Assembly (NCBI RefSeq): GCF_025642115.1
Contig: NZ_CP106753.1
Location: forward strand, 2,069,501 to 2,133,500
DNA from: Chitiniphilus purpureus
Lineage (GTDB): Bacteria > Pseudomonadota > Gammaproteobacteria > Burkholderiales > Chitinibacteraceae
DNA: 64,000 bases
Direction: 5' to 3'
Positions 9,093 to 18,395 of the stretch are shown one piece after another. The first letter of the stretch is position 1. Each line of letters begins with the position of its first letter. Below the pieces are notes generated by a model, which saw only the letters and a program-made list of their open reading frames with translations, was not told the origin of the DNA and made no database searches. The position numbers and the translations under genes are program-made.

Positions 9093-9875
9093 ATGATGCC
9101 GGCACAGCGCGGGCGCGCCGCCCATTTCCTGCTCGGCTGCTTCGCCGAATTCTATGAAGAGCTGGCGCTGATCAAGCTGGCGGCGCGCGAAGGGCGGTTG
9201 CCCGGCCTGCTGACGGTGGGCGACGAGGCGGCACCCACCCGCGGCATCGATCTTGCCGCGCGCATCTGCGCCCGGCTCACCGCGCTGCTGGACCGGCAAC
9301 TGCGGCTGGTGAAGGAGAACGGCGCCAGCGCCGACGAGCGCGCCTACCACATTGCCCGCTATGTGATGGCGGCGCTGGCCGACGAGATCTTCCTGCTCGA
9401 ACTGGGTGAGTGGCCCGGGCGCGAGCCGTGGCTGAACGGCATGCTCGAATACAAGCTGTTCCGCACCCGTTGCGCAGGACGCCGCTTCTTCGAGCTGGCC
9501 AACCGGCTGCTGCAGACGCATGCGGGGTCGCGCGGCCCGCTGCACGCCGATCTTGCCGCGGTGTTCCTGCTGGCGTTGCAACTGGGGTTCAAGGGCCAGT
9601 ACCGCGGTGCGCATTGGCAAGGGCTGCTGCGCGAGGAACGGCAGAAGCTGCACCGGCTGGCACAGCAGCGCGGCCAGGTGCGCGAAACCCGGCGGCTGTT
9701 CTGGCAGGCCTATGCCGAGGAGCACCGGCAGCGCGGCACCGGCAAGGGCGAGCGGCTGGCACCGCTTGCGCCCTGGCTGATCGGCGGGGCGATCGCGCTG
9801 CTGCTGTACCTGCTGCTGGCCAAGGCGGTCTGGGTGGCGGCGCTGTGGCCGCTCGACACTTACATTTCTTCCTGA
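9093..9875 (+). CDS. tssL: T6SS inner-membrane protein TssL (DotU family)
   Basis: The protein has ~260 residues and shows the DotU/TssL pattern. A helical cytoplasmic domain (LGCFAEFYEELALIK near the start, then ALADEIFLLE and EYKLF) is followed by one C-terminal transmembrane helix at about residues 228-250. There is no OmpA-like peptidoglycan-binding extension, so this is the short form. The start is uncertain: GTG at 9051 is in frame and would add 14 residues, but ATG 9093 fits the family better. It works with TssM and TssJ in the trans-envelope complex. Confidence 0.85.
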   Translation: MMPAQRGRAAHFLLGCFAEFYEELALIKLAAREGRLPGLLTVGDEAAPTRGIDLAARICARLTALLDRQLRLVKENGASADERAYHIARYVMAALADEIFLLELGEWPGREPWLNGMLEYKLFRTRCAGRRFFELANRLLQTHAGSRGPLHADLAAVFLLALQLGFKGQYRGAHWQGLLREERQKLHRLAQQRGQVRETRRLFWQAYAEEHRQRGTGKGERLAPLAPWLIGGAIALLLYLLLAKAVWVAALWPLDTYISS

Positions 9876-9888
9876 AGGGGCGGCCAAG

Positions 9889-12800
9889 GTGACGCACGTG
9901 TTCATCGGCATCCTGATCGCGGCCTTGCTGGTCGGCCTGCTCGCGGTGTGGCTGATCTGGCGCGCGCGCCGACCGGTGCCCATCACCATGGCGCCGGCGC
10001 AGGCACCGCACCTGCATCGGCCGCTGCGCGAGCGGGCCGCCGGTTGGCTGACGGTGTTCTATTACCTCATCACCCGGCGCGAATGGCGCTACGACCGGCC
10101 GTGGGTGCTGCTGGTGGGCGAGGCGGGTGCCGGCAAGTCCAGCCTGATCGCCTCGTGCTCGATGCGCATCCGGCGCGAGCCGCAACCGCGCGAGGCGCGG
10201 CTGGCGGCACGCGGGACCGAGTGGCATTTCTTCAACCAGGGCGTGCTGATCGACCCGCGCGGCGACTGGGCCTGCGCCACCCCGGGCAGCACCGAGGCAC
10301 ACGCCTGGCAAGCCATGCTGGGTGAGCTGAGCGACCTGCGGCCCGAGCGTGCGCTGGACAGCCTGGTGCTCGCGATCTCGGCGCGCACGCTGCTGGAACG
10401 CGGCCAGGAAGCGCGCGACCAGCTGGCCGACCGCCTGTATCACCAGCTCTACACCATCCAGTCGCGGCTGGAATTCGCCCTGCCGGTCTATGTGGTGATC
10501 ACCCAGTGCGATCACGTGGCGGGCTTCGCCGCGTATTGGCGCGCGCTGTCGCGCCGCAGCGACGATGCCTCGCGCGACCCGGCGCAGATGTTCGGCTGGT
10601 CGGCGCCGGGCACCGCCGAGAGCCGTACCGGGCAGGAATGGGCCGACGAGGCGTTCGACATGCTGCACGAGCGCCTGAAGGCGCTGCAGCTGGATACCGC
10701 GGCCGATTGCGACGAGATCGACGACGCTGACCGCTTCTTCCTGTTCCCGCGCCACTTCCAGGGCCTGCGCGCACCGGTGGCGCGTTGCCTGACGCTGGTG
10801 TTCCGCTCGGCGCCCCTGTACGCCGGGTTCTTCTTCCGCGGGCTCTATTTCACCGGCAGCATCGAGGCCGACGGCGCGCCGGCGTTGCCGGGCGACCGGC
10901 GCGAGGACGTGGATTTCGTCGACGACGTGATCGAGCACAAGGTGCTGGCCGAACCATTGCTGGCGCGCCGCACCCGCACCGGCATCTGGTCGCGCAGCCG
11001 GCTGATCCGGCGGGCCCAGTTCGCCGGCTGCGCGCTGATCGCCGCGTTGCTGCTGGGGCTCGCGTTCTCCGGGGCGATGCTGTACCGGCAGGCCGGCGAG
11101 CTGCGTGCCTCGCTTGACCTGATCGAGGCGGCACAGGCCGATCCCGGCGGGGCCTGCGGCACCACCCGCGATACCGTCTACCGGCTGATCGAGCGGCTGG
11201 CCGGCATCCGCGCCCATCTGTATTCGCCGTTCATCCCGGTGTCGTGGTTCGATACCCGGGTGCGCGACGGCAGCGCCGAGGTGATCGCCGAAAAGGCGTT
11301 CAAGCGGGTGATCCTGCCCAGCATGGCCTGCCAGCTCAATCACCGGATGACGCGCACGTTGCAGGACCTGAACCACCCGCCACAGCCCGTCGCGCATCCG
11401 GCCTATGTCGCGCAGCGGCGCCGGCTGTTCGACGACCTGCGCGCGATCACCGAGCTGGAACGCAACATCAAGCGCTTCACGCTCATCGCCAACGACAATC
11501 GCCGCGATTCGCGCGAACTGGTGCTGCGTGAATTCGCGGCGTTGGCGCACTACCTGTACGGCAAGCCGCTGCCGGCGGCGGTGGCGCGCGAGCACGGCGC
11601 CTATTCCAACGGGCTGATCGCCATCGTCGATGAGACGCCACTGGCGATCCCGCAGGCGCTGCGCGCCGAACTGACCCGGCATCTGCAGTACGAGGCGGAG
11701 CGCCTTGGCACGCAGCTGGCCCAGGAGGTCGGGCAGGGCCGGGCATTGCTGACCCAACTGCAGCGCGACGAGGGCGATGTGCTGGCCGCCACGCAGCATT
11801 TCACCTGGTGGCTGGCCTGGGTGCGTGGCGAATGGTTGCGCGGCAGCCAGCAGGACCCGTGCGCGGTGATCCGCCGGCAACTGGTGCGGGATCTGGATAC
11901 GCTGATCGCGCTCGACCAGCGCTATGTGCCGCTGCTGGGCAGCCAGGAGCGCTTTGGCGAGGCGGCCTGCTCGCAGCCGGCCATGCGCCAGCTGGTCGCG
12001 CTGCAACTGCCCGCCTACGGACCGGTGTTCACGCCCACCCGGCCCGACGCCGGCACGCTGGCGGATGGCAAGGCCTATGTGCTCAATCCGGCGTTGCTGC
12101 CCGAGCTGGACGGTCTCACGGCGCTGGCCGCGCTCGACTTCATGCAGATCAGCCCGACGCCGCCGTTCCAATGCCGGCCGGCAATGACCGGCTGGCGGCC
12201 GGAGCAGCTGGCCGCCATTGCCCGCCACGCCCGCGACTACCAGGCGTTTGCGCGCAAGCAGGGCCTGGCGCCGCAGCCGGGCCTGGCAGGGCGGCCGCTG
12301 TACGACAGGCTGGCGCGCCGCCAGCTGCAGCACGCGTTCGATGCCACCATGACCCAGGCACAGCACCCGGCGCCGGCCGAGCCGATGCTGACCCGCGTCA
12401 GCCTGCAGACGCTGGCCGACGCCGACCAGCGGCTGGCCGCCGAAAGCGCCGACTTCTCGCGCAGTGTCGATCCGCTGCTGACCGCGCTGCGGCTGTACCG
12501 GCAGCTGGGCTTTGCCGACAGTGCCACCCGGGTGACCCAGTGCGCGCGCGACCATGCCAGTGACACCCTCGCCACCCTCGATACCCTCGCCGAGGCAAGC
12601 CGGCTGTACGACCCGAGCAACGACGCCGCCGACGCCAGCCTGTTCACGCTCGGCACCACGCCGGTGGTCAAGGACTATCTGTCCCGGCAGGTGGCGCGCG
12701 CCGGGGTGCTGGCCGGCTACGCCACGCCCTACGTGGTGTTCCTGCAGAACGCCGAGGTGATCGATGAAGCACACGCCGACAACGGGCGGACGGCGGTCTA

Positions 12801-13821
12801 CTGGGCCAATACCCTGAACGAGCTGGCCCGCTACCAGCAGGGGCGCGAGCCCAATGCGCAGGTCGGTGCGCTCGACGATCTGTTCCTCAAGCAATTGAGC
12901 AGCATGACCTACGCCAACTGCCGTGCCGCGCTGGCCGCCTACCGCTCACCCGATCCGGGCAACGACCTGTTCTCGGCGCGGCGTGTGGTGCTGGAGCAGA
13001 AGGTGGGGCTGCGTTGCAAGGATCAGCGGCAGGCCGAGGCGTTCGAGACCTGGCGGGGGTTTGCCACCCGCTTCAACCGCGAGCTGGCCGGGCGCTACCC
13101 GTTCGGCCCGCTGGTGGCGCGCGATGCGCCGCTGGGCACGGTCAAGCGCTTCTTCGCCGACTACGCCGGCGAGCGTGCCCGGCTGGAAAAGGCACTGGAG
13201 GACATCCCGGTCGAATACCTGGAGGCGGCCAACGGCTTCCTGGCGCGGCTGGACGCGGTCAATGCGTTCTTCGGCAGCAACCTGACCGCGGGCGATGTCA
13301 GTCAGCCGCTGCAGCTGGACATGACCTTCCGCGCCCAGGCCGCCGACTCGCCCGGCAGCGAGCAGCTCATCGGCTGGACGCTGACCAGCGCCGAGCGCAG
13401 CGCCGGCCACCCCAACCGTGCCGCGACGCTGCCGTGGGCCTATGGCCAGATGCTGGTGCTGGCGCTGCAATGGGCCGACCGCTCGCAATGGCGGCCGCTG
13501 CCGGATGCGCGCCAGGACGATCTGCAGGTGGAAGGGCAGACCGCCAGCTTCGTCGCGCTGGGTGAATGGGCGTTGCTGCGGCTGATCGCCACCCATGCAC
13601 CACGCGGCGTGCTGACGCGCGACGCGGCCGATCCCACGCGGCTGTTGCTCGAATTCAACGTGGCCACTGCCAACGCCGGTCAGCCGCCCGGCCGCGCCGA
13701 GGTGCAGTCGATGCGCGCCTATCTGGGGCTCAAGCTCACCGGCCAGGACCCCAAGACCCGTGCCGCGGTGGCGCTCACGCTGCCCGAGGCCTTCCCGCAG
13801 CGCGCGCCGCTGCTGCAGTGA
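9889..13821 (+). CDS. tssM: T6SS membrane protein TssM (IcmF)
   Basis: At 1310 residues, length and layout match TssM. A first transmembrane helix lies at residues ~4-24, and a cytoplasmic NTPase-like domain has Walker A GEAGAGKSS at residues 77-85. A further membrane helix lies near residues 378-398. A long periplasmic part follows, ending in the beta-rich domain that contacts TssJ. The start is GTG at 9889, 13 bases after tssL. The intact P-loop suggests nucleotide binding is retained. Confidence 0.92.
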   Translation: MTHVFIGILIAALLVGLLAVWLIWRARRPVPITMAPAQAPHLHRPLRERAAGWLTVFYYLITRREWRYDRPWVLLVGEAGAGKSSLIASCSMRIRREPQPREARLAARGTEWHFFNQGVLIDPRGDWACATPGSTEAHAWQAMLGELSDLRPERALDSLVLAISARTLLERGQEARDQLADRLYHQLYTIQSRLEFALPVYVVITQCDHVAGFAAYWRALSRRSDDASRDPAQMFGWSAPGTAESRTGQEWADEAFDMLHERLKALQLDTAADCDEIDDADRFFLFPRHFQGLRAPVARCLTLVFRSAPLYAGFFFRGLYFTGSIEADGAPALPGDRREDVDFVDDVIEHKVLAEPLLARRTRTGIWSRSRLIRRAQFAGCALIAALLLGLAFSGAMLYRQAGELRASLDLIEAAQADPGGACGTTRDTVYRLIERLAGIRAHLYSPFIPVSWFDTRVRDGSAEVIAEKAFKRVILPSMACQLNHRMTRTLQDLNHPPQPVAHPAYVAQRRRLFDDLRAITELERNIKRFTLIANDNRRDSRELVLREFAALAHYLYGKPLPAAVAREHGAYSNGLIAIVDETPLAIPQALRAELTRHLQYEAERLGTQLAQEVGQGRALLTQLQRDEGDVLAATQHFTWWLAWVRGEWLRGSQQDPCAVIRRQLVRDLDTLIALDQRYVPLLGSQERFGEAACSQPAMRQLVALQLPAYGPVFTPTRPDAGTLADGKAYVLNPALLPELDGLTALAALDFMQISPTPPFQCRPAMTGWRPEQLAAIARHARDYQAFARKQGLAPQPGLAGRPLYDRLARRQLQHAFDATMTQAQHPAPAEPMLTRVSLQTLADADQRLAAESADFSRSVDPLLTALRLYRQLGFADSATRVTQCARDHASDTLATLDTLAEASRLYDPSNDAADASLFTLGTTPVVKDYLSRQVARAGVLAGYATPYVVFLQNAEVIDEAHADNGRTAVYWANTLNELARYQQGREPNAQVGALDDLFLKQLSSMTYANCRAALAAYRSPDPGNDLFSARRVVLEQKVGLRCKDQRQAEAFETWRGFATRFNRELAGRYPFGPLVARDAPLGTVKRFFADYAGERARLEKALEDIPVEYLEAANGFLARLDAVNAFFGSNLTAGDVSQPLQLDMTFRAQAADSPGSEQLIGWTLTSAERSAGHPNRAATLPWAYGQMLVLALQWADRSQWRPLPDARQDDLQVEGQTASFVALGEWALLRLIATHAPRGVLTRDAADPTRLLLEFNVATANAGQPPGRAEVQSMRAYLGLKLTGQDPKTRAAVALTLPEAFPQRAPLLQ

Positions 13822-13847
13822 ATCTGTGAGTAAACAGGAGAACCAGC

Positions 13848-14183
13848 ATGGCTTCATCGGATAAGGCCCCGGAGAAAAAAAGCACCCTGAGCGCTGCGAC
13901 CCCGGCTTTCGTGCCGCGGCCCAAACCCTACCAACGGGAATTCCTGACATCTGCGCAGCTCAGTACCGGCCGCGGACGTTCCTATTCCACCGGGATCTAC
14001 GACCCCGTCAGCGATACCCGCACCAACCGCCACCATTTCCATTTCGACGATCTTCGTCGCGACAGCGGTCGACCGATCCCCAAGCCCAACGCACTCGGGG
14101 CACCGGGCGCCCCGAGCGGGGACAGCGGCACGGTGACCTATTTCCAGCCGATCACGACACCCGATAGGGGAGGCAAGCCATGA
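13848..14183 (+). CDS. Small unknown protein between tssM and tssA
   Basis: The 111-residue protein is polar, Pro/Arg/Ser-rich and without membrane segments or a signal peptide; I do not recognise a family. A good AGGAG site precedes the ATG and its stop overlaps the tssA start by 4 bases, so it is likely a real operon member. It may be intrinsically disordered. A T6SS accessory role is suggested only by position. Confidence 0.65.
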   Translation: MASSDKAPEKKSTLSAATPAFVPRPKPYQREFLTSAQLSTGRGRSYSTGIYDPVSDTRTNRHHFHFDDLRRDSGRPIPKPNALGAPGAPSGDSGTVTYFQPITTPDRGGKP

Positions 14184-15313
14184 CATCCTCAGACGATCTT
14201 TCCGCCCGTATCGACCACTATTGCCGCAACAACCTCGAACGCGATTTCGAGTCACTGCTGGCACCCATACCCGGCGGCAACCCGGCCGGCGAGGCGCTGC
14301 GCGACAGTGCCACCTACCGGGCCATCGAGGACGCGCGCCGCGCCGATGATGCCTCGTTGCCGCAAGGCGCCTGGGAGTACGAACTCAAACGCGCCGACTG
14401 GGCCCGCGTCAGCGTGCTGACCAGTCAGGCGCTCGCCACGCAGAGCAAGGATCTGCAGCTGGCCGCCTGGCTGCTCGAAGCCGAGATCAACCGCGGCGGC
14501 TTTGCCGGCATCGCCGCCGGGCTGGCGCTGCTCGAAGGATTGTGCCGCCGTTTCTGGGACACGCTGTACCCACCGATGCCCCGCGGCGACCTGGACCATC
14601 GGGTCAACGTGCTGCGCTGGGTGAACGAGAAGCTGCTGCCGGCGATCCGCCGCATCCCGATCACCGCCACCGGGCGCGAGCGCGACTACAGCTGGGCCGA
14701 TTGGGAGCAGGCGCACCGCAATGAACAGGTCAGGAGCGCCGGCGCCCGCAATGCCGCGCCGCCGGAAGGGCCGGCGCTGGCCGAGTTGAATTCGGCGATC
14801 GCCGCCACGCCCAGCGATGGCTACGGCTGGCTGTACTGCACGCTGGGCGACGCGCGCGCGGCGCTGGAGGCGCTGACTGTCGCCGCAGACACGCTGTTCG
14901 GCAGTGAGGCGCCGAGCCTGGGCCTGCTGGATGGCATGCTTGAACAGATCCAGGCACTGGTCGGCGCTGAGCTGCACAAGCGCGGCATCCACGCGGACGC
15001 GCTGCGGCTGACCGAGCCGCAGCAGGCACAGGGCAGCCCGGCGCAGGTCGAGGAAGACGATTTCTACCCCCCGGTGGGCGGCCCGAGCGGCCCCATCGCC
15101 GGCCGGGCCGACGCCTACGCCCGGCTGGCCGAGGCGGCGGACTACCTGCTGCACGTGGAGCCGCACAGCCCGGTGCCCTACATGGTCCGGCGCGCGATCG
15201 AGTGGGGCAACCTCAACGCGGTCGAGCTCTATCAGGAAGTGTTTCTGCGCTTTGGCGGGCAGATCAGCATCTTCGAGCTGCTGGGGCTGCAACCCGGCAA
15301 GGAGCAGGGGTGA
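14180..15313 (+). CDS. tssA: T6SS cap/assembly protein TssA (ImpA N-terminal family)
   Basis: The 377-residue protein carries the ImpA-type N-terminal domain: 'LLAPIPGGNPAGEALRDS' at ~26-43, 'KRADWARVSVLTSQALATQSKDLQ' over the next ~70 residues, and the 'RFWDTLYPP' motif. The C-terminal 'VPYMVRRAIEWG..' plus 'ELLGL' segment is typical of TssA. TssA primes tube and sheath polymerisation. Its ATG overlaps the upstream stop (ATGA). Confidence 0.88.
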   Translation: MTSSDDLSARIDHYCRNNLERDFESLLAPIPGGNPAGEALRDSATYRAIEDARRADDASLPQGAWEYELKRADWARVSVLTSQALATQSKDLQLAAWLLEAEINRGGFAGIAAGLALLEGLCRRFWDTLYPPMPRGDLDHRVNVLRWVNEKLLPAIRRIPITATGRERDYSWADWEQAHRNEQVRSAGARNAAPPEGPALAELNSAIAATPSDGYGWLYCTLGDARAALEALTVAADTLFGSEAPSLGLLDGMLEQIQALVGAELHKRGIHADALRLTEPQQAQGSPAQVEEDDFYPPVGGPSGPIAGRADAYARLAEAADYLLHVEPHSPVPYMVRRAIEWGNLNAVELYQEVFLRFGGQISIFELLGLQPGKEQG

Positions 15314-15449
15314 GCGGCGAGGGCGCAGCGCAGCGCACCGGGCGGTGCACCGCCGCTGCTGAACCGATTTCACTGTGCGGCAGGGCCGCAAGGCCACTCA
15401 ATTGACCCGCTGTCCGGCGCCGGTGCGCCGATCCAGGAGGAGAGCAAGC

Positions 15450-16457
15450 ATGCAGGCACGCAGAGGATCCCGGCAGGTTGAACAGGGCATCGAGATGCAG
15501 ACCTTCAACGACCCGCAGTTCAACAAGAAGATGATCGACCAGCGCAATACCGAGCTGGAAGCGCTGCGCGGCCGCTCCAAGGCGCCGCCGATGGGCGGGA
15601 ACGACGAAAAGCTTTTCAGCTATATGTTCGGCCGTGCGCTGCTGGACCGGCCGATCGATGGCAGCGAGGCGCAACGGCTGCGCCGCGCCAACGACACGGT
15701 CGAAGCGGTGCGCGCGCATCTGGACCGCGGACGCGGCAATGTCTCGACCGACATCGCCCGCAGCAGCCATGAATCGTCGCGCTGGATGGCCGCTGGCCGC
15801 GAACTGCGCGACGAGATGGCCAAAGGCGAAGGCCCGGTCAGCGAATCGCGCTTCGGCATGCTCAAGGCGCTGAGTTCCGAACTGGTGCGCGCCGGCAACT
15901 GCGGCGAACACGGTGACCTCAGCATGCACCTGCACGGCGACAAGCTGGTCGGCAAGGAGACGCTGCAACGGGTCAGCAGCGCGCAGATCGATCACGGCTG
16001 GGCCGAGCTGCGCGTCTCGGGCGCCGGTTTCAACCCGTCGGATGTGGTGATGGACGCCTGGGGCAAGGGCCCGGCGGTGCTGCGTGAGGATTCGACCTTC
16101 GCCGCCAGCCGCGCGCAGCTCAAGCCGGTCAAGTACGCGCTGGACCAGGTCAGCGGGCCCAAGGCCGCCCAGGACTTCCAGCAGCAGCGCACCGCGCTGC
16201 ATGCCAACCAGCAACTCGGTCGCTTTGCCGTCAACAGCTTCAAGGCGCTCGAAAAAAGCAACTACCAGGTGGCGGCCGACCACGTGTTCGCGCCCACGCC
16301 GGTGCTCTCGCAGACATTCCGCAATGCGGCCGACAAAAGCTGGCAGCAAAGCAGCAAGGTGACGCTGTCCGAGCAGATCAAGGCGACCGGTGTGGCGCGC
16401 ACGCTGGGCGAGAACGTGTCGAATGCCACCCGCCGCGCCAACACGCTGAGCAAATAG
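15450..16457 (+). CDS. Candidate T6SS effector with Cys-His-Asp papain-like triad
   Basis: A 335-residue protein of unknown family. Three spaced motifs look like a papain/transglutaminase-type active site: GNCGEHG with Cys151, IDHGWAEL with His182, and DVVMDAWGKGP with Asp202. That combination occurs in bacterial cysteine protease or deamidase toxins, but the substrate cannot be predicted. N- and C-terminal flanks are helical and Ala/Gln-rich. It has a strong AGGAGGAGA site before the ATG at 15450 and lies right after tssA, in the usual cargo position. The next gene starts 9 bases later. No signal peptide is seen. The enzymatic call rests on motif reading only. Confidence 0.55.
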   Translation: MQARRGSRQVEQGIEMQTFNDPQFNKKMIDQRNTELEALRGRSKAPPMGGNDEKLFSYMFGRALLDRPIDGSEAQRLRRANDTVEAVRAHLDRGRGNVSTDIARSSHESSRWMAAGRELRDEMAKGEGPVSESRFGMLKALSSELVRAGNCGEHGDLSMHLHGDKLVGKETLQRVSSAQIDHGWAELRVSGAGFNPSDVVMDAWGKGPAVLREDSTFAASRAQLKPVKYALDQVSGPKAAQDFQQQRTALHANQQLGRFAVNSFKALEKSNYQVAADHVFAPTPVLSQTFRNAADKSWQQSSKVTLSEQIKATGVARTLGENVSNATRRANTLSK

Positions 16458-16466
16458 GAGAAGCCC

Positions 16467-18395
16467 ATGCAGGCAACGCCACATTGTCCGCAGGGGCTGG
16501 CCGCCGAGCGGCAACTGGCCGTCCTTGCATCACCGCAGCCGGACCTGACCGACTGGTTTGCCACCCCGCCGTTGGCCGCCGCATGGTGCGACGCCATCGT
16601 CGACAACTGGCTTGCCGCCGAAGCGGCGGGAGGGATCGACGCCGCGGCGCCGTTCACCGTGCTTGATCTGGGCCCAGCGGGCGGGCGCCTGCGCAGCCTG
16701 CTGCTGCCGCGCCTGCGCGCGCGCCTGGCGGCGCTGGGGCGCGGCCATTGGCGGGTGGACTACCGCAATGACGACGCAGTGGCGGCACCGGGCGCCAATC
16801 CGGTGGCGCTGCTGGCGCTGGGTGCGCTTGGCGCCCCGGTGCCGGCACTGTTCGGCGTGCACTATGGACGCACGCTGCGCGGCGAGCTGCTGGCCACCCC
16901 GGACTGCGAATCCGGCGAGCTGGCACTGCGCTGCGAATGGTATCCGGTGAGTGCCGCGGCGCTGGCCGCGTTGCCGGGCAGTTACGCCCGGCATCTGAGC
17001 AGTGCCGCGTTCACCATGCCGCTGGCGGCGCTGGCGCGGCTGGATGCGCTGACGCAGGCGGCGCAGGGCCGCTATCTGCTGCTGGCCGCCGACTGCGGCG
17101 TGCTGGAAGCCAGGGAGATCCGGCTGGGTGCGTTGCATCCGCCCGAGCGTTTCACGGTCGGCATCGACCGGCTGCCGCTCAACCTGCATGCGCTGGGCTG
17201 CCATCTGCGCGCGCAGCAGGCACAGTGGCGAGCGTTGCAGCAGCAGGCGTCGGGCGTGGCGCTGCTGCTGGCCTGGTGCGATCCGGCCCGTCCTGCGGGC
17301 AACGAGCTGGCCGACGCATTGCTGGAGCGGCTCGGCAGCGCCTTCCCGTCCGATCAGGCCGTCCTGCTGGAAGCCGCCGGGCAGCTGCCGCCGCGGCTCG
17401 GGCTGTTGCGCCGCAGCGGCCACGACCCGGCAGTCTGCGTCCGGATGCTGCCGGCGCTGATCGAGGCGCTGCCGGCGTGGGACGAGGTCGAGCGGGCCGC
17501 CTGGCGGGCGGCGCTGCATCGCGTGGCGGCGGTGCTGGCCGACCCGGCCCCGCCGGAGCTGCTGATCGAGCTGGCCGGTGTGGCCACGCAGCTGGACGAC
17601 CTGGGCCTTGCCCGGCAACTGCTGCGCCGGCTGCTGAGCCAGGTGCCCGGTCATGTGCCGGCCCGGCGCGAGCTGGCCCGGCTGGAAGCGGGCGCGGGCC
17701 GCCCCGCGCTGGCCATCGAGCTGCTGCAGGCGCTCGTGGCCGAGGTGCCGGCCGACGGCCCGGCGCAGGCGCTGCTGGCGCACCTGCAGGCGCGCGCCGC
17801 GGCGCACGGAGCGTTCCACTGGTACCGGCCCGCCGCCTGCCGCGACGGCGAGCTGACGCTGGAGCCGCTGGGGCCCGAGCACGCCGCGGCGCTGTTCCAT
17901 CAGTACCGCGATCCACAGATCGGCATGATGACCCGGCTGCCCGAGTTCGACGATGCCGAGGCCATGGCCCGCTGGTTGGCCGAGTCGGCCGGGCAGCCGG
18001 CCAGGCGCGGCTATGCCGTGGTGCATGCCGATGCCGGCGCGATCGGTGTGGTGTCGATCCACTGCCACGCCGACGCGGGCTATCTGCATTTCTGGCTTGG
18101 CACCGACTGGCAGGGGCGCGGGCTGGCCGGGCGCATGCTGGCCTGTGCACTGCGCGCGCAGGCAGGCGAGCTGCAGCTCTATACCTCGGTCTATCGCGAC
18201 AACGCCCGTTCCCGTCGGGTGCTGCAGACGGCGGGCTTCGTCAAGCTCGCCTGTGCCGCCGAGCCGCCGGACGACGACCTGCTGTTCCTTAACCTGGGCG
18301 GCACTGGCGATCGGGCCGGGCTGGCGCGGCTGCTTGCCGGGCTGGCCAGCCCCATCACCCTGGCTGCAGCCCAGCCCACGGAGGATACGCCATGA
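16467..18395 (+). CDS. Methyltransferase-like / TPR / GNAT acetyltransferase fusion
   Basis: The 642-residue protein appears to combine three parts. Residues ~60-260 contain a Rossmann-type 'VLDLGPAGGRL' motif and later 'LLLAADCG', loosely like SAM-dependent methyltransferases. Residues ~355-450 are TPR-like helices. Residues ~465-615 are a GNAT N-acetyltransferase domain with the acetyl-CoA motif QGRGLAG and the RimJ/RimL-type 'NARSRRVLQTAGF'. It lies between two effector-like genes, with 9 bases to the upstream gene and an ATGA overlap with the next. It could modify or chaperone the neighbouring toxins, or be an effector itself. The GNAT part is well supported; the methyltransferase part is tentative. 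Confidence 0.6.
   Translation: MQATPHCPQGLAAERQLAVLASPQPDLTDWFATPPLAAAWCDAIVDNWLAAEAAGGIDAAAPFTVLDLGPAGGRLRSLLLPRLRARLAALGRGHWRVDYRNDDAVAAPGANPVALLALGALGAPVPALFGVHYGRTLRGELLATPDCESGELALRCEWYPVSAAALAALPGSYARHLSSAAFTMPLAALARLDALTQAAQGRYLLLAADCGVLEAREIRLGALHPPERFTVGIDRLPLNLHALGCHLRAQQAQWRALQQQASGVALLLAWCDPARPAGNELADALLERLGSAFPSDQAVLLEAAGQLPPRLGLLRRSGHDPAVCVRMLPALIEALPAWDEVERAAWRAALHRVAAVLADPAPPELLIELAGVATQLDDLGLARQLLRRLLSQVPGHVPARRELARLEAGAGRPALAIELLQALVAEVPADGPAQALLAHLQARAAAHGAFHWYRPAACRDGELTLEPLGPEHAAALFHQYRDPQIGMMTRLPEFDDAEAMARWLAESAGQPARRGYAVVHADAGAIGVVSIHCHADAGYLHFWLGTDWQGRGLAGRMLACALRAQAGELQLYTSVYRDNARSRRVLQTAGFVKLACAAEPPDDDLLFLNLGGTGDRAGLARLLAGLASPITLAAAQPTEDTP

Noticed and set aside
9589..12894. 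1101-codon open frame on the minus strand
   Set aside because: It is antisense to tssM, lacks any recognisable domain, and has the odd His/Arg/Gln-rich composition typical of shadow frames in high-GC DNA.
1..15313. Idea that this is a reduced T6SS lacking sheath, ClpV and Hcp
   Set aside because: The window starts inside vgrG, so the missing genes are most simply explained by the window edge.
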